NCBI RefSeq assembly: GCF_002237445.1
Contig: NZ_CP022527.1
Coordinates: forward strand, 992,001-1,056,000
Direction of reading: 5' to 3'
Origin: Neisseria sp. KEM232
Lineage (GTDB): Bacteria > Pseudomonadota > Gammaproteobacteria > Burkholderiales > Neisseriaceae
Length of the DNA: 64,000 nucleotides
The position numbers and the translations under genes are program-made. The notes beneath the pieces are model-generated. The model was not told where the DNA came from, ran no database searches, and saw only the letters and a list, made by a program, of their open reading frames with translations. This document shows, piece by piece, positions 42,710-55,800 of the stretch. Positions within the stretch are counted from its first letter, which is position 1. The number at the start of each line of letters is the position of its first letter.

Positions 42710-45700
42710 AAATTATGTATTACTGGCAGAAGCAAGCTATTCGGACTTTTCTAAAATTGATTTTAAACTTCCAAATATTAGTGAGCAAATTGAAAACGCA
42801 ATAATTGAAGAGAATGACGGCAAAGACGAATCCAAATCCGGACTGGCCGCATATGTCTCCGACAAATACAATATAATTGCCCACTATAAGGATGCGGACA
42901 ACAGTTCTTGGGCTGTGTCCGATATGATCGAAATGGTGGGAAGCGGCGAGACCGGATTCTCCGCAACCTTGTTTCAGGACAAAGACACAAAAGAGTATAT
43001 CTTTGCCATCAAAGGCACGCTCAGCTTATATGATTTGGTTGCCATGGACGGAGGGGATATCGCCCTTGACGGTTTGGCACACCATCAAATCGTCAATATG
43101 TATAATTTTTGGCAGAGTATCGTGCAGGAAGAGTTTAAACCTGCAAGAATCGAAACGGATTTGGCTCTGACTGCCCAATATCAGGTGAAAAATCCCCATT
43201 CCGTTTTGGGAATAAATGCCTTCTCCGAATATCTTTCGCAAAACAAATTGGAAAACCAAGGTTATTTCCTTGATTCGGGAAAAGTCAAACGGATTGTTTT
43301 CTCCGAAAATGCGGTAAAGGGAAAAGGTTTGAAAGAAGTAGCGGAGCAAAAAGTAACCGTAACCGGCCACAGCTTGGGAGGCCATCTGTCGGCTGCATTT
43401 TCCCGACTGTTTCCCGATGCGACCAAACATGCCTATATGGTCAATGGGGCGGGTTTCGGCTCTCTGACAAATTTGGTTGGGACAAACAATGAGGGAAATA
43501 TACGTATGGTTTTCTCTTCATTGGGAGGTGCTGCAAAATTCGATCCTGCAAAAATCACCAACATTATCGGCGATAAAAGCATGAATTTCATCGCCCAAAA
43601 CTGGAAAATTGGCCTGCAACAGCCGGGGAAGTCAACCGAAATCTTTATTGAAGACAATGCAATGGGCCAGACTTTGGGACACGGTATGCCGCAAATGAGC
43701 GACAGTATGATGACCGCCTCACTGTTCTTCGCATTGGACAAATCCCTCCAAGACAAAAGCCTTGCCGACGCTTTGGATTTCGTCAACCCGCTGTTCCAAT
43801 CGGCGGAGAACGACGAAGAGAACACTTTGGAAGCAACCGTTCATATGCTGGACAAGCTGGTCAACGGCAGTAAAGCTGTCGAAATCGCAAAAGGCGATCG
43901 TAATACGCTTTACGAGCGGATGGCGAAATTAAAGCTGCAGATTTCCAAGCTTGGAGACGGCTTCTCCGTATCCCGTTTGTCCGACGTGCCCGATCTGGCC
44001 GCCAAGGCCGCCGCAGACACGCCCGAAGGTTTGGCCTACCGCTATGCCCTGCGCGAACTGAATCCGTTTGCAATCGTCGGTTTCGATTACGGCAGCCATA
44101 ATCAAAACGGCTCATTGGATCTTTATTCCGCCGCCAATCCCAACGGTATGAGTGCCGAATACATACGCGACCGTGCACAAATGCTGCATTGGAACAGTTA
44201 TTACGCGCAAGAAAACAAACCGTACGGCAGCCAAGTCAGCTCGTGGTCGTTCCGTGATGATTTTATTTATCAGGATCTCAACCGCAATATCACGCTTGAT
44301 CTTGACGGTTTCAACCCTGCCTCTACGCAGACCGGCCATATCCTGTTCGGCAGCGAAGCCCGGCAAAACACACTGACCGGCAGCAGCATTGGCGACAGCC
44401 TTTACGGCGGTGTGAATAACGACGTGCTTGACGGCAAAGGCGGCGCAGATTACATGGAAGGCGGCGCAGGCTTCGATACCTACTACATCGACGGCAACGA
44501 CACCGTTTACGACAGCGACGGCACCGGCAAAATCATCTTCAGCGGCGGATTGCTGCACAGCGAAGCAACCGCCGCAAACTTTGTCCGCGATTCGGACGGC
44601 ACCCAAGACATCTGGTACAGCGTCGGCGAAAACGGCATGCGCGACGGCAGAATGACAGCCAAAAAGTCGGGGCAGGATCTCATCATCACCCGCGCAGGAG
44701 ACAGCGTTCTTCTGCGCGGTTTTTTCGACACCGCCAAAAACACTTCAGACGGCCTCTCCGCCCTCGGCATTACCCTGGCAGAGGCGCAAACGCCGCAAAC
44801 CGCCGATACCGGCGCATGGGAAAACGCCCCCCATTCCGCCAATCTCTACAACACCTTCTACCTCAATGCCCGTAAAAGTTTCGCCGTCAGCGGAGGCTTG
44901 AAAGACGATATTGTTTTCGCCGGCACAGCAGATGCTTCGCTGATTCAAACCGGCGCGGGCAACGACAGGGTGTACGGCAGCATGATGGCCGACAAAATCT
45001 ATGGCGGCGACGGCAACGACGTGTTAAACGGCAGTTCCTATGCGGGAATACGCAGTGTCGAAGAAATGGCCAAGGATGCCGATCTGATAGTCGGCGGCAA
45101 CGGCCGCGATATCATCAGCGGCATGGCGGGAGACGACATTATCCATACCGGCAACGAAGGGGAACACCTGCTTGCGGCAGGCAGCGGCGAACGCGGCGAC
45201 TGGGCAACAGGCGGACTTGGCGACGACAAAATCTATGGAAGCACAGGCAACGATTTCCTCAGCGGCGCGGAAGGTTCGGACACCATATACGGCGGAGCCG
45301 GCGACGATGTGATCTTGGGCGATGCCTTTATGCGCGGCGGAGCCAAATCCCGTCCGATTTATGTTGAGGCCACCATCGGCGAGCCGTTTTACGGCGGAGT
45401 GGTCGGAATCGGCGGGATAGTTGGAATCGGCGGCATCATACCGCCTTCGGTACACAAACCGTTGATCGGCAGAACGCATACCTATACCGATCAGGACGGT
45501 TGGAAAAGCGAAACGCTCAATGTGGCAACGGCCATACATTCCGATACCGACAAATGGTCGGTATCGGTGGATTGGGAAAAAGGCGATTACGGCCTGCAGG
45601 CAGCGGTTGCTCCGGTTAAAGAAGAGCACCGTGTCGCGCAGGACGGCGCGGCCGACTATCTTTACGGCGGCAGCGGCCGCGATCTGATTATCGGCCAAGA

Positions 45701-47513
45701 CGGCGGTGACTTTCTGTTTGGCGGGGAAGGCGACGACATCCTGTGGGGCGACGACAACCGCGACCAGACGGTCAGCGGCCACGATTACCTTGACGGCGGC
45801 GCGGGCAACGACACCCTTTACGGCGGTTTGGGCAACGACAGCCTGACCGGCGGCGCAGGCAACGATATTCTGTATGGCGGCGAAGGCCGCGACAACTACT
45901 GGTTCCACAGCAGCGACCTGCGCAACGGCGACAACGACATACTGGAAGACAGCGACGGACTGGGCAACATCATGCTCGACGGCCGCAACATTGCCGAAGC
46001 AGACTGGGAAGCCGACGAGGGAGGTACAAGCTGGCACGCCGCATCCCGAGGCTGGACCTTGAGCCGCGACGGCGGCGACCTGCTGTTTGCCATCGACGGC
46101 ACGTCCGGCAGCATCCGCATCCGCAACCACCGCGAAGGCGCTTTGGGGTTTGATTTGCCCAAACCCAACCGCGCCCCCGAAGTGCGCGAAGCGGCCGAAG
46201 ACCTGACGCTCGACAAAGCAGGTTATTTCAGCTTCAGGCTGCCTGATACCCTGTTTGCCGATCCCGATAGCGTGTACGGTGATTTCTTGCGCTACAGCGT
46301 CACCCTGGCCGACGGCAGCGCACTGCCGCCGGGCATCCACGGCGTCTATTTCAACGCCGCCACCCGCACCGTCAGCGGCTACGCCCCCGATACGGGCTTG
46401 GATATGCTCCTTACCGCCACCGACCGCAAAGGGCTCGCCGCTTCGCAAAACTGGTCGGTACGCATCAAAGCCGCCGAAGAGACGCAGCCTGAAAAACCGC
46501 AGCCGCCGCAAGAGCATGACACCGATGAAAACGATACCGTACAGCCGGTTTACGGCAGCAGCGGCGACGACACGCTGACCGGCGGCGGGCGCCGCGACCA
46601 CATCCATGCCTTAAGCGGCAACGATACCCTTGAGGGCGGCGCAGGCAACGACTGGCTCTACGGCGGCACCGGCGACGACACCTACCGTTTTGCCGCAGGC
46701 GACGGCGCCGACTGGATACAGGACGAGGGCGGCAGCGACAGCATCGTACTGGCAGGCATCCGCAGCGATCAGGCACGCTTCCGCCGCGAAGAAGACCATC
46801 TGGCGGTATACGGCTACCACGAAGGCGACGTTGTGCGCGTCCACAACTTCTTTGCCGGTAGTGAACACCGTATCGAACAATTCCGCTTTGCCGACCGCAC
46901 GCTGAGAGCTGAAGACTTCCTGCGCTATGCCGATGCCGGCCAATACGTTTCCCGCCTGGTTTCCGCCGCAGCCGACGGCTACGACGAGCGTTACAGCGGC
47001 AGCCAAAGCCTGCACGGCAGCACCGGCAACGACGTGCTGCACGGCGAAGAGGGCAACGACCACCTGTATGCCTATTCCGGCAACGACCTGCTGGTCGGCG
47101 GCAAAGGCAACGACTGGCTCTACGGCGGCACCGGCGACGACACCTACCGTTTTGCCGCAGGAGACGGCGCCGACTGGATACGCGACGACGGCGGCAGCGA
47201 CAGCCTGCACTTCACCGGTTTGGACAGCCGTGACGCTTCGTGGCGCAGAGAGGGCGATCATCTGGCTTTGTTCGGACGGAACGGCGATGTGGTGCGCATC
47301 CACGATTACTTTGCCGGCTCCGCACACCGCATCGAACGGCTCGCCTTTGCCGACCGTACGCTGGACAATCCCGATTTCGCCGCCCACGCCCAAGCGGCCG
47401 ACGGGCTGATACAGGCGATGTCGGTATTTGGCGGGGGCAGCGGAGCAATGTCGGCCTCTGCCGATACGGCGTCCGTTTCGCAACCGCTGCTGGCTGCCCC
47501 TTCGTCTTTTTGA
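42696..47513 (+). CDS. RTX lipase/esterase with calcium-binding repeats
   Basis: 1605 aa from a GTG start aligned with the ATG of the truncated copies. The N-terminal domain is an alpha/beta hydrolase of the class 3 lipase type: FSATLFQDKDTKEYIFAIKG, then VTVTGHSLGGHLSAAFSRLF with the nucleophile Ser near residue 226. Blocks of RTX nonapeptides follow at about 550-620, 735-885 and 975-1085 (GGDGNDVLNG, GGAGNDTLYG, GGEGDDILWG). A cadherin/Ig-like segment spans about 1155-1265, and two near-identical C-terminal modules (from about 1284 and 1432) contain GNDWLYGGTGDDTYRFAAGD. There is no signal peptide, so type I secretion is expected; no transporter genes are nearby. It is less GC-rich at the 5' end than neighbours. 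Confidence 0.88.
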   Translation: MKNIENYVLLAEASYSDFSKIDFKLPNISEQIENAIIEENDGKDESKSGLAAYVSDKYNIIAHYKDADNSSWAVSDMIEMVGSGETGFSATLFQDKDTKEYIFAIKGTLSLYDLVAMDGGDIALDGLAHHQIVNMYNFWQSIVQEEFKPARIETDLALTAQYQVKNPHSVLGINAFSEYLSQNKLENQGYFLDSGKVKRIVFSENAVKGKGLKEVAEQKVTVTGHSLGGHLSAAFSRLFPDATKHAYMVNGAGFGSLTNLVGTNNEGNIRMVFSSLGGAAKFDPAKITNIIGDKSMNFIAQNWKIGLQQPGKSTEIFIEDNAMGQTLGHGMPQMSDSMMTASLFFALDKSLQDKSLADALDFVNPLFQSAENDEENTLEATVHMLDKLVNGSKAVEIAKGDRNTLYERMAKLKLQISKLGDGFSVSRLSDVPDLAAKAAADTPEGLAYRYALRELNPFAIVGFDYGSHNQNGSLDLYSAANPNGMSAEYIRDRAQMLHWNSYYAQENKPYGSQVSSWSFRDDFIYQDLNRNITLDLDGFNPASTQTGHILFGSEARQNTLTGSSIGDSLYGGVNNDVLDGKGGADYMEGGAGFDTYYIDGNDTVYDSDGTGKIIFSGGLLHSEATAANFVRDSDGTQDIWYSVGENGMRDGRMTAKKSGQDLIITRAGDSVLLRGFFDTAKNTSDGLSALGITLAEAQTPQTADTGAWENAPHSANLYNTFYLNARKSFAVSGGLKDDIVFAGTADASLIQTGAGNDRVYGSMMADKIYGGDGNDVLNGSSYAGIRSVEEMAKDADLIVGGNGRDIISGMAGDDIIHTGNEGEHLLAAGSGERGDWATGGLGDDKIYGSTGNDFLSGAEGSDTIYGGAGDDVILGDAFMRGGAKSRPIYVEATIGEPFYGGVVGIGGIVGIGGIIPPSVHKPLIGRTHTYTDQDGWKSETLNVATAIHSDTDKWSVSVDWEKGDYGLQAAVAPVKEEHRVAQDGAADYLYGGSGRDLIIGQDGGDFLFGGEGDDILWGDDNRDQTVSGHDYLDGGAGNDTLYGGLGNDSLTGGAGNDILYGGEGRDNYWFHSSDLRNGDNDILEDSDGLGNIMLDGRNIAEADWEADEGGTSWHAASRGWTLSRDGGDLLFAIDGTSGSIRIRNHREGALGFDLPKPNRAPEVREAAEDLTLDKAGYFSFRLPDTLFADPDSVYGDFLRYSVTLADGSALPPGIHGVYFNAATRTVSGYAPDTGLDMLLTATDRKGLAASQNWSVRIKAAEETQPEKPQPPQEHDTDENDTVQPVYGSSGDDTLTGGGRRDHIHALSGNDTLEGGAGNDWLYGGTGDDTYRFAAGDGADWIQDEGGSDSIVLAGIRSDQARFRREEDHLAVYGYHEGDVVRVHNFFAGSEHRIEQFRFADRTLRAEDFLRYADAGQYVSRLVSAAADGYDERYSGSQSLHGSTGNDVLHGEEGNDHLYAYSGNDLLVGGKGNDWLYGGTGDDTYRFAAGDGADWIRDDGGSDSLHFTGLDSRDASWRREGDHLALFGRNGDVVRIHDYFAGSAHRIERLAFADRTLDNPDFAAHAQAADGLIQAMSVFGGGSGAMSASADTASVSQPLLAAPSSF
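46233..46244 (-). repeat. Kingella-dialect uptake sequence inside the RTX gene
   Basis: TTCAGGCTGCCT is the inverse of AGGCAGCCTGAA and is read through as coding sequence. An AG-dialect DUS lies in the same gene at 44743-44754, so the gene carries both dialects. Confidence 0.8.
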
Positions 47514-47531
47514 GGCAGAAACAGGGGTTGA

Positions 47532-47568
47532 GGCCGTCTGAAAGCGAAGCCCGGCGAAGTTGAAACCG
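47532..47568 (+). repeat. DUS-linked dispersed repeat, copy 5
   Basis: AGGCCGTCTGAAAGCGAAGC then CCGGCGAAGTTGAAACC, a diverged copy of the repeat at 7931, 8256, 14391 and 38391. Confidence 0.5.
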
Positions 47569-47630
47569 CCGTACACGCAACAGGAGGCCGTCTGAAACCG
47601 TTTCAGACGGCCTGAGACCTTTGCAAAAAA

Positions 47631-47674
47631 AGCAGCCGAAGGCAGGTATTCCTGCCTTCGGCTGCTTTTTTTTA
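47631..47674 (+). terminator. strong intrinsic terminator after the RTX gene
   Basis: A perfect 16-bp stem AGCAGCCGAAGGCAGG / CCTGCCTTCGGCTGCT around TATT is followed by an eight-T run. It lies between two copies of the IS5-type end GAGACCTTTGCAAA (47614-47627 and 47701-47714). Confidence 0.85.
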
Positions 47675-47700
47675 AATTTCCGATATTTTTAAGACGAATT

Positions 47701-47922
47701 GAGACCTTTGCAAAATCCCCCCAAATCCCCTAAATTACCACCAAGACATTTAGGGGATTTCTCATGAGCACCTTCTTCCGGCAAACCGCACAAGCCATGA
47801 TTGCCAAACACATCGACCGCTTCCCACTATTGAAGTTGGATCAGGTGATTGATTGGCAGCCGATCGAACAGTACCTGAATCGTCAAAAAACCCGTTACCT
47901 TAGAGGCGGTGCCGTTTTGTGA
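47701..47922 (+). pseudogene. IS5/IS1106-type element, left end and transposase N-terminus
   Basis: Begins with terminal repeat GAGACCTTTGCAAAATCCCC, then the transposase start MSTFFRQTAQAMIAKHIDRF through DQVIDWQPIEQYLNRQKTRY, after which the frame breaks. It is in the same orientation as the fragment at 39374-39911 but carries the opposite part of the element. Confidence 0.8.
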
Positions 47923-48014
47923 ATTTCTACAATACCGTCAAGCCCCACAGCAGCCTGAAAGGGGATACGCCCTTTGAAGTGCTGCAGGCTTATTTTTCTC
48001 AACCTGTGGTGTAA
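47919..48014 (+). pseudogene. C-terminal fragment of an integrase-core transposase (IS481/IS3 type)
   Basis: 31 codons, NFYNTVKPHSSLKGDTPFEV then LQAYFSQPVV*, the typical end of an rve-domain transposase. A third IS family is therefore present in this debris. Confidence 0.65.
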
Positions 48015-48248
48015 ATAACGCGAACTTTTCTAACACATAAGCAGCTCAGAAGCGCATATTTCAACCTGAAACGGAATTTGGCTTACTTGTTTGTGTTTGA
48101 GCAATATCCCGATTTGAACATCCCAAACACCACTAACCTGCTTGACGGTATGTTTGCGGGCTTAAAGCGCCATTTGGCGTGCCATAACGGCATGAGCAAA
48201 GAAAATAAGATTATGTTTGTTAAGGATTATTTCTCAATTAAACCTTAG
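48015..48248 (+). pseudogene. IS256-type (zinc-binding variant) transposase, C-terminal part
   Basis: About 75 residues: LRSAYFNLKRNLAYLFVFEQ, then NIPNTTNLLDGMFAGLKRHL and HNGMSKENKIMFVKDYFSIK. It completes, with a gap of roughly 100 residues, the N-terminal part at 38918-39373. It ends five bases before the right terminal repeat. Confidence 0.75.
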
Positions 48249-48252
48249 ACTC

Positions 48253-48276
48253 AGCCTCCATTTTGTTACTCATGCC
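48253..48276 (-). repeat. right terminal inverted repeat of the composite element
   Basis: AGCCTCCATTTTGTTACTCA then TGCC is the inverse of 38761-38784 with one mismatch; GACATCCG follows directly as target duplication. Confidence 0.75.
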
Positions 48277-48361
48277 GACATCCGCTTAGTAACGTTTGGC
48301 TTCCCTACCCGAAACAACAGCAACAAATTTGCGCGGGATTTGTTTGATTCGTCCGGTTATA

Positions 48362-48391
48362 AAAAACGCCGTCTTTTCGGACGGCGTTTTT
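48362..48391 (-). terminator. rpoC terminator
   Basis: AAAAACGCCGTC TTTTC GGACGGCGTTTTTT is a strong hairpin with T-run on the minus strand, nine bases beyond the rpoC stop. The composite element lies about 80 bases further on, so it does not disturb rpoC. Confidence 0.85.
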
Positions 48392-48399
48392 TCCTGCGG

Positions 48400-52611
<4,212 letters not shown>

Positions 52612-52815
52612 TTTTGCTCCTTAATAAGGAAGTGTGTTTTTCGTCCCGTCCGGCCGATGGGATGCCGAAACGTTTTTTCAGACGGCCTGCAGACAGCGGA
52701 AAGGCCGTCTGAAAACGGAAGAAAAGATACCTGCCGTATTCTGTTTCAACAAAACAGGCGGGTTCCGGTCTTTTCAGACGGCCTCATGCAGGCAGAGGCC
52801 GTCTGAAACTCCGTT
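52612..52815. other. rpoB-rpoC spacer with two outward DUS pairs
   Basis: Two inverted DUS pairs (52677-52713 and 52773-52808) in the TTCAGACGGCC...GGCCGTCTGAA order. This order is opposite to the usual terminator arrangement, and no T-run follows in the direction of transcription, so read-through into rpoC is expected. Confidence 0.7.
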
Positions 52816-55800
52816 TTAATGGCGTTCCAAGTCGATATCCAAGCCCAGTGAGCGGATTTCTTTGACAAGGACGTTGAACGATTCGGGCATGCCTGCGTCG
52901 ATTTTGTGCTCGCCCTTGACGATGTTTTCGTACATTTTGGTACGGCCGTTGACGTCGTCGGACTTGACGGTAAGCATCTCCTGCAAGGTGTAGGATGCGC
53001 CGTAGGCTTCCAGCGCCCATACCTCCATCTCACCGAAACGCTGGCCGCCGAACTGTGCTTTACCGCCCAAGGGCTGCTGGGTTACAAGCGAGTACGGGCC
53101 GGTCGAGCGGGCGTGCATTTTCTCGTCCACCAAGTGGTGCAGTTTCAGATAGTGCATCACGCCGACGGTTACTTTGCGGTCGAAAGGCTCGCCCGAGCGG
53201 CCGTCGTAGAGCGTAATCTGGGTTTTGGTGTCGTTGAAACCGAGTTTCTGCACTTCGGGGTCGTCGCTGGGGTAGGCCAGTTCGAGGAAGGCTTTGATTT
53301 CGCTCTCGTGGGCTCCGTCGAATACGGGCGAAGCGAAGGTCGCGCCGTTGCGTAGATTACGCGCCAGCGTGAGGATTTCTTCGTCGCTGAGTTTCGACAG
53401 GTCTTCCTTGTGCATATCGGGGCCGCCCAAATCGCCGTTGTACATGGTGTCGAGGAATTTGCGGATTTCCTTGACTTTGCGCTGCTCGTCAAGCATGCGG
53501 CCGATGCGTTCGCCTATGCCTTTCGCTGCCCAACCCAGGTGCACTTCGAGAATCTGGCCGATGTTCATACGCGAAGGTACGCCCAGCGGGTTCAACACGA
53601 TGTCGACCGGACGGCCGTCTGCCATGTAGGGCATGTCTTCCACGGGCAGGATGCGCGATACCACACCTTTGTTACCGTGGCGGCCGGCCATTTTGTCGCC
53701 TGCCTGCAGACGGCGTTTGATGGCGATGAATACTTTCACCATTTTCTGTACGCCGGGCTGCAGTTCGTCGCCCTGGGTCATTTTCTTTTTCTTGATTTCA
53801 AACAGGCTTTCGGCTTCTTCGCGTTTGTCTTGCAGGCTGCCTTTAATCAGCTCCATCTGTTTGGCAATACCTTCGTCGGCCACGCGCACGTCAAACCAGT
53901 CGTGCTTGCTCGGCAAGCCGGCCAGATATTCGGCAGTAATGACGCTGCCTTTGGCCAGTTTCATCGGGCCGCCGTTGGCTTTTTGGCCGACAATCATGCG
54001 CTCGATGCGGTCGAATGCGTCGTTGTCGAAAATACGCAGTTGGTCGTTCAAATCCAAGCGGTAGCGTTTGAGCTCAGCATCGATAATCGACTGGGCGCGT
54101 TTGTCGCGCTGGATGCCTTCGCGGGTAAATACCTGCACGTCGATTACGGTACCGCTCATACCTGTGGGCATACGCAGCGAAGTGTCTTTTACGTCGGACG
54201 CTTTTTCGCCGAAGATGGCGCGCAGCAGTTTTTCTTCGGGGGTAAGCTGGGTTTCGCCTTTAGGCGTTACTTTGCCGACCAGCACGTCACCCGCTTCCAC
54301 TTCCGCACCGATATAAACGATGCCGGATTCGTCCAAACGGTTTTGCATACGCTCAGACAGGTTCGGGATGTCGCGGGTGATATCTTCCGCACCCAATTTG
54401 GTATCACGCGCAACCACGTTCAGCTCTTCGATGTGAATCGAGGTGTAGCGGTCGTCGGCGGCCACTTTTTCGGAAATCAGAATCGAGTCTTCGTAGTTGT
54501 AACCGTTCCACGGCATAAAAGCGATGGTCATGTTCTGACCCAACGCCAGCTCGCCCAAATCGGTCGAAGCGCCGTCGGCCACCAAATCGCCGCGCTGCAA
54601 CACGTCGCCTGCCTTAACGGCAGGGCGCTGGTTAATATTGGTCGATTGGTTAGAGCGGGTGAATTTCACCAGATTGTAGATGTCCACACCCACTTCGCCG
54701 GCCACTGCCTCATCATCGTGCACACGCACCACAACGCGGTTGGCATCGACATACTCGACCACACCGCCGCGGCGGGCAACGATGGCGGTTGCCGAATCGA
54801 CGGCCACGGCGCGTTCGATGCCCGTCCCCACCATCGGTTTTTCCGCACGCAGACAGGGAACTGCCTGACGCTGCATGTTCGCACCCATCAAAGCGCGGTT
54901 GGCGTCGTCATGCTCCAAGAATGGAATCAGCGAAGCCGCTACCGATACCGCCTGGCCGGTTGCCACATCCATATATTGGACACGGTCGACGGTAGCCATG
55001 ATGGTTTCGCCTTTTTCACGGCAGGTAACCAGCTCGTCAATCAGACGGCCTTTTGCATCCAAGGCGGCATTGGCCTGCGCAATCACGAACCGGCCTTCTT
55101 CAATGGCCGACAAATATTCGATTTCATCAGTCACTTTGCCGTCAACCACACGACGGTAGGGAGTTTCCAAAAAGCCGTATTCGTTGGTGCGCGCGTAAAC
55201 CGACAACGAGTTAATCAGGCCGATGTTCGGGCCTTCCGGTGTTTCAATCGGACAAACGCGGCCGTAGTGGGTCGGATGCACGTCGCGCACCTCGAAGCCT
55301 GCGCGTTCGCGGGTCAGACCGCCCGGGCCGAGTGCGGAGACACGGCGTTTGTGGGTAATTTCCGACAGCGGGTTGGTCTGATCCATAAACTGCGACAGTT
55401 GGCTGGAACCGAAAAATTCTTTGATCGCGGCAGATACGGGTTTGGCATTGATCAGATCCGTCGGCATCAGGTTTTCCGATTCGGCCTGATTGAGACGCTC
55501 TTTCACCGCACGTTCGACACGTGCCAAACCGCTGCGGAACTGGTTTTCCACCAATTCGCCCACTGAGCGGACACGGCGGTTACCCAAATGGTCGATATCG
55601 TCTACTTCGCCGTGGCCGTTTCGCAGCTCTACCAAAGTGGCAATAGATGCCACAATGTCTTCTACGCTCAGCACAAAACCGCCTTTTTCTGCAGCACCGG
55701 CAAAAGTTTCATTCAGCAGACGTCCGTACCAAGAAGCTTTCTGTTCGTCGCTCAGCTTCTGCTCGTAAGTACGCGTATTGAATTTCATACGGCCTACACG

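Larger units (their letters stand above)
38761..48276 (+). mobile_element. 9.5-kb composite mobile region bounded by IS256-type ends
   Basis: The left terminal repeat GGCATAAGTAACAAAATGGA (continuing GGCT, 38761-38784) is matched in inverse at 48253-48276 with one mismatch in 24. Immediately outside lie TACATCCG (38753-38760) and GACATCCG (48277-48284), a 7-of-8 target duplication. Inside, going inward from each side, are the N-terminal and C-terminal parts of one zinc-finger IS256-type transposase and then fragments of an IS5/IS1106-type element, surrounding the RTX lipase locus. Either cargo entered an IS copy, or the unit moved as one. The transposases are broken, so it is probably immobile now. 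Confidence 0.75.

Noticed and set aside
45024..46607. 527-aa minus-strand open frame across the RTX gene
   Set aside because: Antisense of the glycine/aspartate repeats; no motifs.
53410..55566. 718-aa plus-strand open frame across rpoB
   Set aside because: Antisense shadow of rpoB with no domain signatures.
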